A stretch of 52,490 nucleotides of DNA from NCBI RefSeq assembly GCF_029603165.1, contig NZ_JAQSVC010000008.1, positions 1-52,490 of the forward strand. Reading direction: 5' to 3'. The position numbers and the translations under genes were made by a program. The stretch's first letter is position 1, and every line of letters begins with the position of its first letter. Of the stretch, positions 38,001 to 45,138 are shown in pieces. The notes under the pieces are model-generated. The model was not told the origin of the DNA, did not search any database, and saw only the letters and a list, made by a program, of their open reading frames with translations. This DNA comes from Galbibacter pacificus. Its GTDB lineage: Bacteria; Bacteroidota; Bacteroidia; Flavobacteriales; Flavobacteriaceae.

Positions 38001-40382
38001 CTGGCGGATATATACGTTGTATGTTCCTGCTGTTTCAACTTCAAAAGAAGGATCGTTTTGCCATGCAGCAGTATTGGGATTAAAAGTAGTTGAAGCTAAT
38101 GCAATGGCATATTCGTAACCATTTCCTACACCAGAGATATCGATGCTCCCTTTGGTATCGCAAATAATATCTTCGGTTGAAATTGTTGGATCTACTGAAT
38201 TTTCATAGGCTTTAAAATAAAATCGGTTGAAACAGTTGTTTTGGTAACGAACTTCCAAGCGGTATTCGCCCGGTCCTGCCAATTCATATTGGTCACCGGT
38301 TCCTATATCATTCCATGTACATGAATTATCTTTTGTAGGGCAATCATCTTCAGTGGAAGTAGCCGAACAACTTTCGTCTAACTTTTGCCAAACCAACGCT
38401 ATGGCATCGGGAAAACTAACATTGAGCATCCGGTCATCATTAGTTCCACACAAGAAAAATTTTGGCAATAGTGTTCCGTCGTTAGGACAGGTAACTACTT
38501 GATCGGCCACTGATGCAAACGGACTTGTTAAGTCGTTGCTTCTCGGAACTACTGTAATAAACTCATCGTAATCCTTACATGGTTCGGTTATTTTCTTTTC
38601 CACCTTATACGTTCCATAATTGGTGGCCGTATATGTTTGGCCGGTAGCACCTTCAATAACTCCGGTTAATGCTCTATAGCTTCCGTCGGGATTTTGAAAA
38701 AACCATTGGTATGTATCGTAATTTGCTCCTGCTATTAATTCTACAGAATCTCCACAAATAGCGATTTCCCTTTCGAAGTTACATTCGTCCAGATTTGGCA
38801 AGAAGTTGGTTGAACCCGGAATCCCGAAATTGCATGTATCAAAGCCGGAAACACTAGGGTCGTCAGAAATTAAATTATCGTTCAAGACCCCTTGGTATGT
38901 TGCAAAAGCCTGGTTTTGAATTATATTGGAGCATGCATCCCGTAATTTATCGCAATCTTCCTGTACACGAACATTAATTTTAATAGTGTAATCTTCTCGT
39001 GGAACTTCTACATAAATATCGGGAATGGTAAAAATCAATTCGTTTGTGGTATAGTCGTGCGTATAAGTAATTTGTTGACCGGATATAGAGGGGGGTAATT
39101 GTGCGCTTATAAAATCTACATTCACCGGAAGTATATCTTTAATAGAAAAATTAGTTCCGTTGTCATTCCCTATGTTGTCAAAGCTAAGTGTATATTGAAT
39201 TTCTTGTCCTAAAGCTACTTCTTGACCCTGAATATCGTTTCCGTCGGTATCAAAAACCCCTTTTGCCAATTGCATATCCGGCTCTATAACCTCTACAGAA
39301 AAAGAACTAAAGAAAATATCGTACTTATCTTGCGTTGAGCTTGCACGGAGAACTGCTCCGGTTTCATCGTTTGGTATTACCGAATTGTTAGGATTGTTTA
39401 TTGAGAACAAGTCAACGTCCCATCCTAATGTGTTAATACTATTTGGTGTTCTTGTGGTTACAATATTATCTTCAATGGTAATATTACTGTTGAAAAAATT
39501 ATTGCTTGGGTTGGTTGTATTTCCCAAGGTAGTAAAAGCACTATTGCTGTTTGCCTTTATAGACAGTTTATCTCCTGTAATTCTATTATCTCCTTCTAAG
39601 GTAGCAACGGCCATTTTAGCATTTACAGGAAACGGTGGCGGAAGCGTAATAAAACCATTATATGGAATGTCTACGCTTTCTCCACTTTTTACACCAGCAT
39701 AACCATCAAAAGTAGTGATATATTTTCCTGGTAGCGTTGGGTTTTCATAAACTACGACCATGGTCCATCCTGCTGAAATACCTCCGGTAATATCGTCTCC
39801 GGAACTAGCCCTAACATTGGCAACAAAATATTCCCCATCTGGATTTCCCAAAGCACTTATAATCGAAGTAACATCTTTATAGCAGGCATACGGGCTATAA
39901 TTTCCAAAATCTGAATCGTTATAACCATCAAACAAGATCTCATCCGCTGTTAAGTTTTGGTATGCACCGCCTGGCGTTTTAAACTTTACCCGATTAAAAT
40001 CGCTTCTATTGCTTTCTTTATAGACTGCCGACCAATATAACCCTGCATAGACAATACGGCTACAGTTTGGGTCTGGTACAGATAAAATAGCACTACTCGA
40101 ACTAAACGTTGATCCATCATTATCAATATCGATATATTGCATGTTGAGATCGTCGTTATAACTCGAACTACTTCCCGTTGCATCATACGGATCTTCCGGA
40201 TCTCTATAGTTTGAATCTCTATTTACTATATTATTGGCAATAAATGTAAGTTCTCCTCTGATATTGTCTTGATACCTGACATCAAAGTTGTTTTTTACCT
40301 GCGCCGATAACGCAAAAATGCCTGCAAAGAATATGCATGCAATTAGTAAGTACGATTTTAGGGTAAAGTAGTTTTGTTTCAT
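26067..40382 (-). CDS. sprB: SprB-like giant gliding adhesin with T9SS type B sorting domain
   Basis: 4771 residues. The signal peptide is at about 1-28 (LLIACIFFAGIFALSAQ). A conserved N-terminal domain (about 30-360) is followed by a DUF11-like domain (about 365-500) and an Ig/PKD-like segment (about 540-600). Several dozen SprB repeats fill about 680-4650, each roughly 80-90 residues with the pattern C.G..G.I.......GG.G.Y.Y...G.........F..L..G.Y.V.V.D..GC. An embedded jelly-roll-like domain lies at about 1812-2020 (FGAGPNTSIPS ... LAIDDILVTQ). The last 85 residues are a type B (CHU_C) sorting domain: VPNVFTPDGDNNNDTW ... KIYDRYGRVV ... LPTGDYWYVIKL. It is the mobile surface adhesin pulled along the cell by the GldLM motor. 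The F. johnsoniae SprB is about 6,500 residues, so this one is shorter. It lies between sprD and sprF. Confidence 0.93.
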   Translation of the reverse strand: MKQNYFTLKSYLLIACIFFAGIFALSAQVKNNFDVRYQDNIRGELTFIANNIVNRDSNYRDPEDPYDATGSSSSYNDDLNMQYIDIDNDGSTFSSSSAILSVPDPNCSRIVYAGLYWSAVYKESNRSDFNRVKFKTPGGAYQNLTADEILFDGYNDSDFGNYSPYACYKDVTSIISALGNPDGEYFVANVRASSGDDITGGISAGWTMVVVYENPTLPGKYITTFDGYAGVKSGESVDIPYNGFITLPPPFPVNAKMAVATLEGDNRITGDKLSIKANSNSAFTTLGNTTNPSNNFFNSNITIEDNIVTTRTPNSINTLGWDVDLFSINNPNNSVIPNDETGAVLRASSTQDKYDIFFSSFSVEVIEPDMQLAKGVFDTDGNDIQGQEVALGQEIQYTLSFDNIGNDNGTNFSIKDILPVNVDFISAQLPPSISGQQITYTHDYTTNELIFTIPDIYVEVPREDYTIKINVRVQEDCDKLRDACSNIIQNQAFATYQGVLNDNLISDDPSVSGFDTCNFGIPGSTNFLPNLDECNFEREIAICGDSVELIAGANYDTYQWFFQNPDGSYRALTGVIEGATGQTYTATNYGTYKVEKKITEPCKDYDEFITVVPRSNDLTSPFASVADQVVTCPNDGTLLPKFFLCGTNDDRMLNVSFPDAIALVWQKLDESCSATSTEDDCPTKDNSCTWNDIGTGDQYELAGPGEYRLEVRYQNNCFNRFYFKAYENSVDPTISTEDIICDTKGSIDISGVGNGYEYAIALASTTFNPNTAAWQNDPSFEVETAGTYNVYIRQVNIDIEDGDREPCLFKFENVVIANRNFSVDVTTNNPNCKDSKGSFVVNVDDARAWYTYVLRDDTGSVVDQEDTSDDNHHEFEGVDPGNYTIEVTTVDGCNFDEPYTIEEAEELILHADVTANINCDDGLVTLSVEGGSPTYSYAIWSYSPSGTATAPAISYSDISEVPGSAYNENTPTNQFPIAEGSEGIYTFLVTDSNNCNAFSNEVVVVLEPKAEFSVDKADETCFGAEDGSITVTLNNAHGYNISYSIDGVTFSGTNIFNDLTADNYTITVRATKGNVTCDYTRDITIAPGVQISAAADLTQDYTCDHDGEITFSNATGGSGTFEYSIDGINWQDNPVFGDLTAGTYTPRYRDINNLDCIRELDDITIDSLTPPTNIDFTSSAPQCPAQTSNVSLSVTGGFGTINYEIIAPASAIVDNETNNTFENIPVGATYTFRVTDEKGCFYDENLTISPITPIGVNGQLISDVSCVTGTNGEIRFNVSGFTGDYSYDITNEGGTTVDGSSNETNNTIDITGLPAGNYTITVTDNTTKCTDTDNVEVEEPVSPLALGTPDITHESCSPSGTNLGAVTITASGGWGSYTYELYDSSNNLIKSNGTGSFSGLAAGDYTIQVSDANECDITSTTITIDPAIAPELNLSANNLCYDDAVGLTITATVTPGTGAGTLSYTLNGGRTNTIGFFDELGPGTYTVTVTDEKNCTDTETITVNPELEVTASASPISACNTSTDVTITATGGDGNYVYAIVATGGTPTGFSTTTPISVTSAGDYDVYVRDHAGGAGYCEAKYDITITADPTLTVSASNTDILCNGTTSTLTITAGGGSGGYTYSIDNGVTFQLLNEFNNLIAGNYNIVIKDARGCQKTLFYTIAQPQALTASANVAALVECNPGVGADVRITNAQGGTKPYEYSFDGGSSYGSSATRNLMPGSYELYIKDASGCIFGPMPITVEEGPEDPELGASVAYNCDGTGNITVKASPSTYDYTYQLNGGTEQTENEFIGVVPGTHNITVNYISNLPATPSVLLEEDFGAGPNTSIPSIDASVYCYEDQMPGGNCGDPGDISDTRINDGEYSVTQEIAQDFGDWVDVVDHTGNTNGRFLAINIGGVAGMGGVIYRKPIKEFLPNQDVQVSIWGQNLMEASSDPNKGDPNIVIQLVDPSNDAVIAQDLTGVIPKSEQWEQSIIDLNPNGHTELDLVVRTNSTVEDGNDLAIDDILVTQIPQKCPLSKDIQVIVEDGHKFTAEIVNTTDVTCNSDNDSKITISVSNFGAGGYEYSIDNFTTVLGSSTNTTETISLGLGVGTYTLSIRDIDNKSATPALACNVDLPVTISQPDPVAVTAQITSEITCNIATATITATIATGGTPGYEYQLEDTIGNPIAGYGFATNGDNRIFSNLPIGDYVVRARDSKLCDAVSNTVSVTSPETIAFTATPIPCYAGDNNGYIDVEVTAGNDNYRISLNGGVFVDLNVDDTHHRFTGLTPGSYDIVLKDGYGCSLSLTGVIIGQELKAVVKPTAIACNSGSIDVTASGGSGSYQYAFIPSGNTVADSDFGPSNSFPVASGSAGDYDVYVRDNNGTAPYCDYMEMVEVKEFGAISITATPTQPQCHDEKGAIKVDISGGVGPYDIVINDGTTDVITKNDFPGTNTTFYNLPAANYTVTVTDNYGCDDFKTPSITNPDELTADIEPILPANCVSANPDDYGFEFQNVTSTLGTVEFSADGGLTWQSSPQFTGAGFQSGDIVYPSIRTVDGSGDTVCKTDFPRYIIPYPLDDLNITISAIVVNCNELQVDVQGTQGNPPYQYTYTETPTTFDPATASWTTPATNGNHLFTGLVPGRTYVFYVRDDAGCVRQSSKNVNDLVTLPMEITYAYEPACTGSNDAEITFTVTDTDGTVENRMRWELFDIDKNIISTSGGIVPFASPQEIEVTGLAPGEYYIEVTQVDAGGADSCYGATENILIEEQDPITGTPAKIRDIACETPGLIKVSDIAGGGGTYTYVLTSTDFDTNGDGVNDTSDEIRTTNNPMEVSIDDILDPAVGTITVDVNVIDQFECSNFLGTATLTISQPPVVNSVVVDNCEGDSTITINVTGETTDYYYSIDGGATYQAINENVFTNVATGNYDIWVKDTNGCIGTHSTSVDIFEPLELKAKVSENLDCQLGDEDAELTFEVSGGSSATVANITYTIAGPTGFSNPVTNGAIGTNPWTFAEANVPGRYTITVNDVATGCSVPVEVDVPEKIVPEPSIQGKTDVDCNGNDNGTITVSALDNGIGPFTFEIIQSYDAASGITNPLSLAPTSADSYTATFTGLAGLETGLEYTVQVTGNLDNECTETITETIYQPERLNNLGISVTQFACTSGSNTMNIATVTASGVTGGTGDYIYEFVYNNGTPGDTSDDITQKSEESVFNISNIAGGNVVVNVYDEKGCPISDNVDVLPYNKLEKLATTPINPTCNGGDGEITVDATLALGLGTEILTFEIYDDAGNIIASEGYTGNTTTHTFENLDVGNYQIKVINTGTGCELNTTEELTDPNTFDIDLDIVSSAVCFGSATGEITVELVDSTYSGTVFVYIYDSTGTVGDITTAIKSVSGASNAALTIDLFNAGAYTAEVVQDNAPYCSQTRDFTIATPPAALTATTSVTPKTCDGDDGVIEITNVSGGWGGYKYYVDTTPIPDENDITNYSDNPRFENLAIGTYEIWVIDQKGCPLKLPSEAIVEPTPLDGNISASTPNCDGLSGEITVDNVTGGSGGLYTFQLIKDGADFGSPKTGMTATFTGLGAGNYQVAISDTWNCSITLPTSVTLYEKIALTYDIDSEIACDATNNNVAGAVTINATGGSGTYTYSVAYPDGSIANNGTVASFTGLDQLGTYIFTVEDSEGCDNTIKLGLDAPVIPEIKITKKTDISCEGADDGTIKATVASATATNPPYTYILSGPVSDSNTSGLFIDLPPGSYTVRVRSALGCSDEEMVEIAEPLALDFTASVTTEFACNPDNTLAVGQITVNITAGTGTAPYLYSIDGTNYRSTNVFDVVDTGNDETYTLYVKDANGCFDTHNVSINTLPKIDAVGVTQITAITCINPEEVQVEIVGGSGDFDVTLLPSGPTQSITGQTADFDLPAPGDYVFQVTDNVTGCYFTTAPYTVNPYDFISATATANTPVSCFGSATGEIIIDVANYTGDYTYEVFGSNGTSTGVTGVGVAPGQAVASGISAGNYYVEITATDTPYCPETTNSVTIKSPTKALDITVSIAEDLSCITSEAEIVAQAIGGWGNYQYAIVTSATVPTPALYTTSKTFAGIVAGTYDIYVKDAEGCEAYETITLTQPDPISATATSTSIDVLCEGDKTGSITVTGTIGGRPDFDATVEYLYVLNRLDESGNIVSTSAPQLSNVFNNLAAGDYSVIVTDNHDCESVPLLASITEPTAVTAALRLVKSNTCTTGATIELTANGGTGSGYEYSQSLNGPWATMSGNSIRIDIAGPLASEEKHQYYVRDANQCMSNISNSVTISPVRPLEITPTVVADVSCYNEATGYIKVDVTGGLGNYLYTLMDVSGNVVVRPQQEENTFDSLPAGVYYVQVDSEDCMEQLRVEIMQGQPLTSKEPVVFNPMCSDDLGRIELELEGGTGEYQYAISPNLDQFQSKNVFEDLEPGTYTIIAQDSKGCNPYVYKREIVAPNPIAAKADILNQEYCVGDGTGSFELNIEGGTAPYSTAINTQDDNAFVQDRITFDGLAGGETYVVFVRDANGCQTNVIVTMDAPVNLDPQAQVAYTCIDNSASNEVEIILAQDGLTDVIYSMDGGPDQFENKFTNIPPGSHTVTVSYYGCQRTVDFTVDTIEPLNMAVGQSNINEFTMEASGGTPPYEYYVDGVSNGTNPTYVIRQSGVYEVKVIDANGCERIAQIEMEFVDVDVPNVFTPDGDNNNDTWTPKNTIQYPNIITKIYDRYGRVVAELRLGDEWDGRYNGTQLPTGDYWYVIKLNGDEDDREFVGHFTLYR

Positions 40383-40451
40383 AGCTTTAAGTTTTGGGGA
40401 CTTGTTACTATATATATTTTTTGTATGTCTAATATGCTTTATAAGTGCTTG

Positions 40452-42590
40452 CTAAGTGCTCTTCATGGGCATTATCCAAATATCCCTTTTGTAATTAATG
40501 TTTTCCCGGTAAGAGACCATGGCCTTTTGCCAACTTTCATATTTACTTATGTATACATATTTATAATTGTTTTTTGGGTTTATAAAGAATTTGGCATTGT
40601 AGCCTTCGCCTTTTAATTTTTTAATATACCGATCGGCATTTTCGTCTTCAGCAAATACATTGGCAATAATGTAATAGCCCTTTTTGGGCGCTGTCGTTTC
40701 ATGGGGAATTTCTTGGGTGAGGGCTTCAGAATATCCATATTTATCAGACGCTAATATTCTTGCCACATACCTATCGGTACAATATGATACGCCGTTATTG
40801 CCATACGTGGCGTTGTTATTGTATGACGTACTGCTATGGGCAAATGCCTCTTGCTTAGTATCTCCATTATCTTTATGCACATTCTTGTTTGCATAAGCGG
40901 TATCTGTGTTTGAATAAGAGGCTGGGTTGTTGTTCCTAACATTTAGCAACCAGACATTGCCGTTATAGGTTTGGGCAAGGTCATCGTTGTAGGATTGTCT
41001 TGCCTGTTTTACATTGTCGTATCTTTTAATATAAACGTATTTAAGACCGTTCTTTTCGAAGTACCCGGCATCGATTCCCTGGGCATCCAATTGGTCTAAA
41101 AACTTATTTAAATAATCCTCCGTCTTGTATACGTTAGCAATCACGTAAGCCCCGTCTTCTACATTGGCTATGGTTGTTGTAGTCATCGATGCAGTTAATA
41201 CTTTGCCGGAACTTACGCTTTGCTTGCCAACTGGTTTTGGGGAAACCCTATTGCTGTTGTTTCTCTTGTTATTGTTATTAGTAGCGTATGAATATTTGCT
41301 AGCGGGATTTAATTTGTTATACTCATTGGTATATTTTTTATCGGCTTCCTTATAGGCGTCTTCATCCATTTCTTTCATCATTGCCACCACATTCTCCTTT
41401 ACTTGTTGTTGGTTGGGCGCCCCCTTATTATCGTTAATGTATTTTAGGATATAGGCAAACCTCTTATTGATATCGTTCTTTCTGGCTTCTTCCATGGAAT
41501 CCTGCTTAAACATCATTTCATCAATAATCATGTTGTTTTCGGCTACCAGTTTTCTTAGCCGGGCAATTTCTGCATCTTTATCCGTTATGGTATCTTGTGT
41601 TTCTTCGTTTTCTACCATCAACAGGTTTTCGTCTTCTTCCAAATCTTCGAACACACGGTTTTCACTAAGCGTTGGTTGGAAGGAATAGGCAAAATTAATT
41701 TCGTGGGTTACCCCAAAGTTGGCCACGTCGTCTTCTATGCCTTTCTCAAAGGTATAGCCCAACGAAAGCCGTTTGGTAATGTTAAAACCAATACCAGCGG
41801 CAATGCCATAATAATCGTCGTACCCGGTTTGTAACCACCCAAGTTTGGGCAAATCTAAAATCAAGCTCCCGGACAGGTTTACATAGTCGTCGCCAACACG
41901 GCGTGCCCTTGTTAAGCCACTGAGCCTGGCATCTTCCATAATGCCCTGCCCATTTTGAAACCGTTTGGTATACATTAAGTGCCCGGTAAAGGTTTTATCG
42001 CCAAAATCGGTTAGTGACTCTCCATTGGTTATGTTGTAATCAAATGCGTTTTCGGCATATACACCAATGTCGAAATTTCCCAAAGAAAGGTTTATTCCCG
42101 GCTGAAAGGTCAACAAAGAACCGTCTTGAAGGTCGGCAATCAACGGGTCGTCTGGCTGTCCCGTATTTATATTGCCTTTATCAATGCCACTATTGTAATA
42201 CGATAAATTGAAACCGAATGTAAGATTGCTTCGTTCTGCCAGCCTGATTCCATATGCGTAATTAGCGATAACACCAAAATTGGAAATGGTCCCGAATTTT
42301 TGATGGTAAATACTAAGCCCAAGCCCAGACCTATCGCTTATCCTTCCGGAATAGCTTGCCAAATAGGTTTGGTAATTGTCTTCAAAGCTTACCCATTGGT
42401 TTCTGTGATAAAAATTCAAATAAGAAAAATCTTCGTTTACCGTTGAAAAAGTCGGGTTGATCAAAAAGCGATCAAACTTCAAAAGGTTTTGTGCTGGGAT
42501 CTCAATGGATACAACAGCCTCGTCTTCCTGCCCAAAAAGGGAGCAAGTACACAGCAGTAGGAGTAGGATTGAGAATAACCTGAGCTTCAT
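40452..42590 (-). CDS. sprD: SprD-like protein: PorP/SprF barrel fused to two SPOR-like modules
   Basis: 712 residues. The signal peptide is MKLRLFSILLLLLCTCSLFGQ. Residues about 30-310 are a PorP/SprF-type outer-membrane barrel (DRFLINPTFSTVNEDF at the start, repeated amphipathic strands, YSFQPTL at the end). A charged coiled-coil region (about 320-425) and an Asn/Ser-rich linker follow. Two SPOR-like modules of about 75 residues come next, one at about 490-560 (GAYVIANVYKTEDYLNKFLD ... YVYIKRYDN) and one at the C-terminus (KKGYYIIANVFAEDENADRY ... YVYISKYES). SPOR domains bind denuded peptidoglycan, so the protein could link the outer-membrane adhesin exporter to the wall (inference). It starts 4 bp after sprC and ends 69 bp before sprB, matching the sprCDBF order. 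Confidence 0.8.
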   Translation of the reverse strand: MKLRLFSILLLLLCTCSLFGQEDEAVVSIEIPAQNLLKFDRFLINPTFSTVNEDFSYLNFYHRNQWVSFEDNYQTYLASYSGRISDRSGLGLSIYHQKFGTISNFGVIANYAYGIRLAERSNLTFGFNLSYYNSGIDKGNINTGQPDDPLIADLQDGSLLTFQPGINLSLGNFDIGVYAENAFDYNITNGESLTDFGDKTFTGHLMYTKRFQNGQGIMEDARLSGLTRARRVGDDYVNLSGSLILDLPKLGWLQTGYDDYYGIAAGIGFNITKRLSLGYTFEKGIEDDVANFGVTHEINFAYSFQPTLSENRVFEDLEEDENLLMVENEETQDTITDKDAEIARLRKLVAENNMIIDEMMFKQDSMEEARKNDINKRFAYILKYINDNKGAPNQQQVKENVVAMMKEMDEDAYKEADKKYTNEYNKLNPASKYSYATNNNNKRNNSNRVSPKPVGKQSVSSGKVLTASMTTTTIANVEDGAYVIANVYKTEDYLNKFLDQLDAQGIDAGYFEKNGLKYVYIKRYDNVKQARQSYNDDLAQTYNGNVWLLNVRNNNPASYSNTDTAYANKNVHKDNGDTKQEAFAHSSTSYNNNATYGNNGVSYCTDRYVARILASDKYGYSEALTQEIPHETTAPKKGYYIIANVFAEDENADRYIKKLKGEGYNAKFFINPKNNYKYVYISKYESWQKAMVSYRENINYKRDIWIMPMKST

Positions 42591-42594
42591 TAGT

Positions 42595-44784
42595 TTATTT
42601 GATCACGGTAATGGTACCTTGTTTTAATGTTTCTTTTCCTTTGGTAATTTTGTAATAATATATGGGCGGCCTTCCTCCGGTATACATAATGCTGGACGAC
42701 TCTGGCCAATTGTTTTGATAGGCCGATGCTCGGTATATTGGTGCTCCGGACTGCTCGTAAATGTTTACTGTAACGTCTTTTTGGTATGCATACGAGTTTG
42801 GTATGATCCACAAGTCGTTAAAGCCATCTCCATTGGGTGTTATAACGTTTGGAACTACGTAGCTCACTAAATTGGTAAACTTAACGGTATTTGTAGCTTG
42901 GCACTCCCCAACGGAAGCCAATAATGTATATTCGCCTTCTTCGGATAAAGTTACCGATGGCCCGTTGCTTATCAATTCGTTCTTGGTGTTAAACCACTGG
43001 TAAGCATCTCCTCCCGAAGCTGTAACCGTTTTTGTTTCCCCCTCGGGAACGGCTATGGTTTCTGGGGCATCAATGGTAACCATGGAAGCATCGAATGGAT
43101 TAATCACAAATTCGTTTGATGCTACCGAACAGCCGTAGGCACTTACTTTTAATTGATACGTTCCTGAAAGGTTGGTAGCGAAATTCGGAGTATTCTCAGT
43201 AAGTTCAACATTGTTCCTATACCATGTGTATGTATATTTTTCGTCTGTAACGGTAGAAGTAATTTCAATCGTGTTACCGCTATCGCAAGCAACATTTCTG
43301 TTGCCTGTAATCTGAGGGGAAATATGCAAGCCTAATTTTACGTTAAACGCTTCAGAAGTAACCCTCTTGCCGTTTTCCATGGTAACAACCAAGGCATATT
43401 TGCCGTTGTTTTCCGGGCTTGAAACTTCAATGCTTTTGGATGCTTCTCCTGTTAAGGGATTTCCGTTATATACCCATTGGTATGAAAACCCGTTCCATGC
43501 AGACTGCGGAATGTTGTATACTTCTTCTGAAGTTGCATTGGCTTCTATTTTATCAAGAGATATGGTAACCGAGCTATTGTTGCAATCGCTATAATTTGAA
43601 GACGAAACATACGCCACATAATCTGAAGGCTCTACAATTGTAATGGCATCCGAAGTTTTACTGGCAATACATCCGTCGGTCTGCGAAACTTTTACGTAGT
43701 AGTCGCCGGGAACGCCCACAACAAGCTTGTCGGCACTTTCATCGGCCAATAGCTGGCCATTTCTATACCATTGGTAACTGGCCGAAACCGCCGTTGTTGA
43801 AGTTTGAAGTGTAAGCGTTTGCTGTGGCAAAAGCACCGTGCCGCCAAGCGCCTCAAGACTTAAATCAAAGCCTCCCGCCTCTATTTTCACCGTCGATGTT
43901 TTTTCTTTACAGCCACCGGGCTGTTCCAGTTCCACGTAGTAATCGCCGGCAAAACCGGGGTCGCTGCCATTTACCACCAGCGTGTTGCTGTGGTTTTTTT
44001 CAAGTAGCTCGCCGTCTTTGTACCAGCCATATGTCATGGATGGATCGTCCAAATCCGTGGTCAAGGTATATGTTTGGTCTTGGCAAAGCGATACTTTCTT
44101 AGCGCCTATCAATTCTGCGCCTAAGGAATTTTCAATATAAACCTCTACCAAGTTGGAAGCCGTTGATGTTGAGCAATAGCTTCCATAATCAATTTCGGCA
44201 AAGTAAATCCCAGGCTCGGTAACTTCAATGGAAGATTCGTGTTTTCCCGGTATCATTGCCATGTCTTTGTACCAATTGTACGAAGCTTCATTTGGGTAGT
44301 TGTCTACTTCCAGATAAACGGTAGCGGCCTCGCAAACCGATGCTTCTTCAAAATTGTTAACCACCAATGGCTCGGTTACATTGAGGTAGTAAGCGCCAAA
44401 GGGGTCACTGGCCGGGCTTGTCTTGGCTGGATTTGTGCTCCTTATACGTACTTTGTAGTTTTCACCACGCACGTCTTGGGGCATGTTGAACTCAACGTCA
44501 AAGTCGAATACCGTATTTTTGTCAGAAATGGTTGCAAGTGTTGTAGGGGAAGAAAAACTGCCGTTGGCATTGGAAAGTTCAAGCACGAATTTATTATCGG
44601 ATTCCACAATTGGGTTGGGATCCCATTTAAATTCAACGGTAAAGCTATTGTAGTCTTTGGAAGCGCAAGCATCTGAAAATCCCAAGATGGGCTTTTTTAA
44701 ATCTTGCGAATACACTGTAGCAACTCCTATGAGCATAGACAGTAGGCAAAGACGAATAGATTTTTGGTGTAAAGTTCTATTCAT
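42595..44784 (-). CDS. sprC: SprC-like Ig-domain protein with T9SS type B sorting domain
   Basis: 729 residues. The signal peptide is at about 1-26 (LCLLSMLIGVATVYSQ). A first beta domain (about 30-135) is followed by several Ig-like modules of about 85-95 residues with repeated YxWYKDG/YQWYRNGQLL and GxYYV(K/E) signatures (ASYNWYKDMA, MTYGWYKDGE, ASYQWYRNGQ, YTYTWYRNNV). The last about 85 residues form a CHU_C type B sorting domain (VVPNVITPNGDGFNDLWII ... VNIYEQSGAPIY ... YYYKITKGKETLKQGTI). In F. johnsoniae sprC is the first gene of the sprCDBF operon and contributes to SprB-dependent spreading. Here it is also first, preceded by a likely promoter (TAACTTTG, 44847-44840). Confidence 0.82.
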   Translation of the reverse strand: MNRTLHQKSIRLCLLSMLIGVATVYSQDLKKPILGFSDACASKDYNSFTVEFKWDPNPIVESDNKFVLELSNANGSFSSPTTLATISDKNTVFDFDVEFNMPQDVRGENYKVRIRSTNPAKTSPASDPFGAYYLNVTEPLVVNNFEEASVCEAATVYLEVDNYPNEASYNWYKDMAMIPGKHESSIEVTEPGIYFAEIDYGSYCSTSTASNLVEVYIENSLGAELIGAKKVSLCQDQTYTLTTDLDDPSMTYGWYKDGELLEKNHSNTLVVNGSDPGFAGDYYVELEQPGGCKEKTSTVKIEAGGFDLSLEALGGTVLLPQQTLTLQTSTTAVSASYQWYRNGQLLADESADKLVVGVPGDYYVKVSQTDGCIASKTSDAITIVEPSDYVAYVSSSNYSDCNNSSVTISLDKIEANATSEEVYNIPQSAWNGFSYQWVYNGNPLTGEASKSIEVSSPENNGKYALVVTMENGKRVTSEAFNVKLGLHISPQITGNRNVACDSGNTIEITSTVTDEKYTYTWYRNNVELTENTPNFATNLSGTYQLKVSAYGCSVASNEFVINPFDASMVTIDAPETIAVPEGETKTVTASGGDAYQWFNTKNELISNGPSVTLSEEGEYTLLASVGECQATNTVKFTNLVSYVVPNVITPNGDGFNDLWIIPNSYAYQKDVTVNIYEQSGAPIYRASAYQNNWPESSSIMYTGGRPPIYYYKITKGKETLKQGTITVIK

Positions 44785-44839
44785 AGTTCATGGTTTATTT
44801 TGGGCAAACACAAAGTAACAACTTTCTGAAATAGAAAAC

Positions 44840-44874
44840 CAAAGTTATTAGATTTTTTCAACAATTCTTACAAA
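44840..44874 (-). promoter_or_regulatory. Predicted sprCDBF promoter
   Basis: On the minus strand TTTG (44874-44871), a 23-bp spacer and TAACTTTG (44847-44840) fit the Bacteroidota promoter consensus. The start would fall about 50 bp upstream of sprC. The spacer is at the long end, so only the -7 element is reasonably secure. Confidence 0.42.
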
Positions 44875-45110
44875 TTGTGGTGAAACGCCCGTTTTTATAT
44901 GCCAAGAAGGTATTTCGTAAAGTTATTCACATTTTTAAGACAAAACATACTCATCGGTTTGTAAAAAAATAACCCAAAAACCTATGTTTTTATAGGATTT
45001 TAAAAATTTTACCTTCTGAAAAATCTCATAAAAAATTGTGTTAATAACTTAACCAAACCCCACTTTTTCCATTTTGGGGCATCCACATCCATAAAACCCT
45101 AAAATTTACG

Positions 45111-45118
45111 TAATTTTG
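45111..45118 (+). promoter_or_regulatory. Predicted glnS -7 element
   Basis: TAATTTTG matches TAnnTTTG exactly, 20 bp upstream of the glnS ATG, giving a leader of only about 15 nt. No clear TTTG lies at the expected distance upstream. Confidence 0.4.
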
Positions 45119-45138
45119 CAGCTTATAAGTTTTAAAAA

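Larger units (their letters stand above)
44785..45138. other. Divergent intergenic region between sprC and glnS
   Basis: 354 bp of AT-rich non-coding DNA separating the divergent sprC operon and glnS. It carries the minus-strand promoter of sprC and the plus-strand -7 element of glnS. Between them I see only AT-rich sequence and a short CCCCA/TGGGG pairing near 45060-45078; no gene. Confidence 0.55.

Noticed and set aside
26600-38600. Possible DNA tandem repeats or CRISPR in the SprB gene
   Set aside because: The repetition is at protein level (about 80-90 residue modules) and diverged in DNA; no short identical repeats with regular unique spacers.
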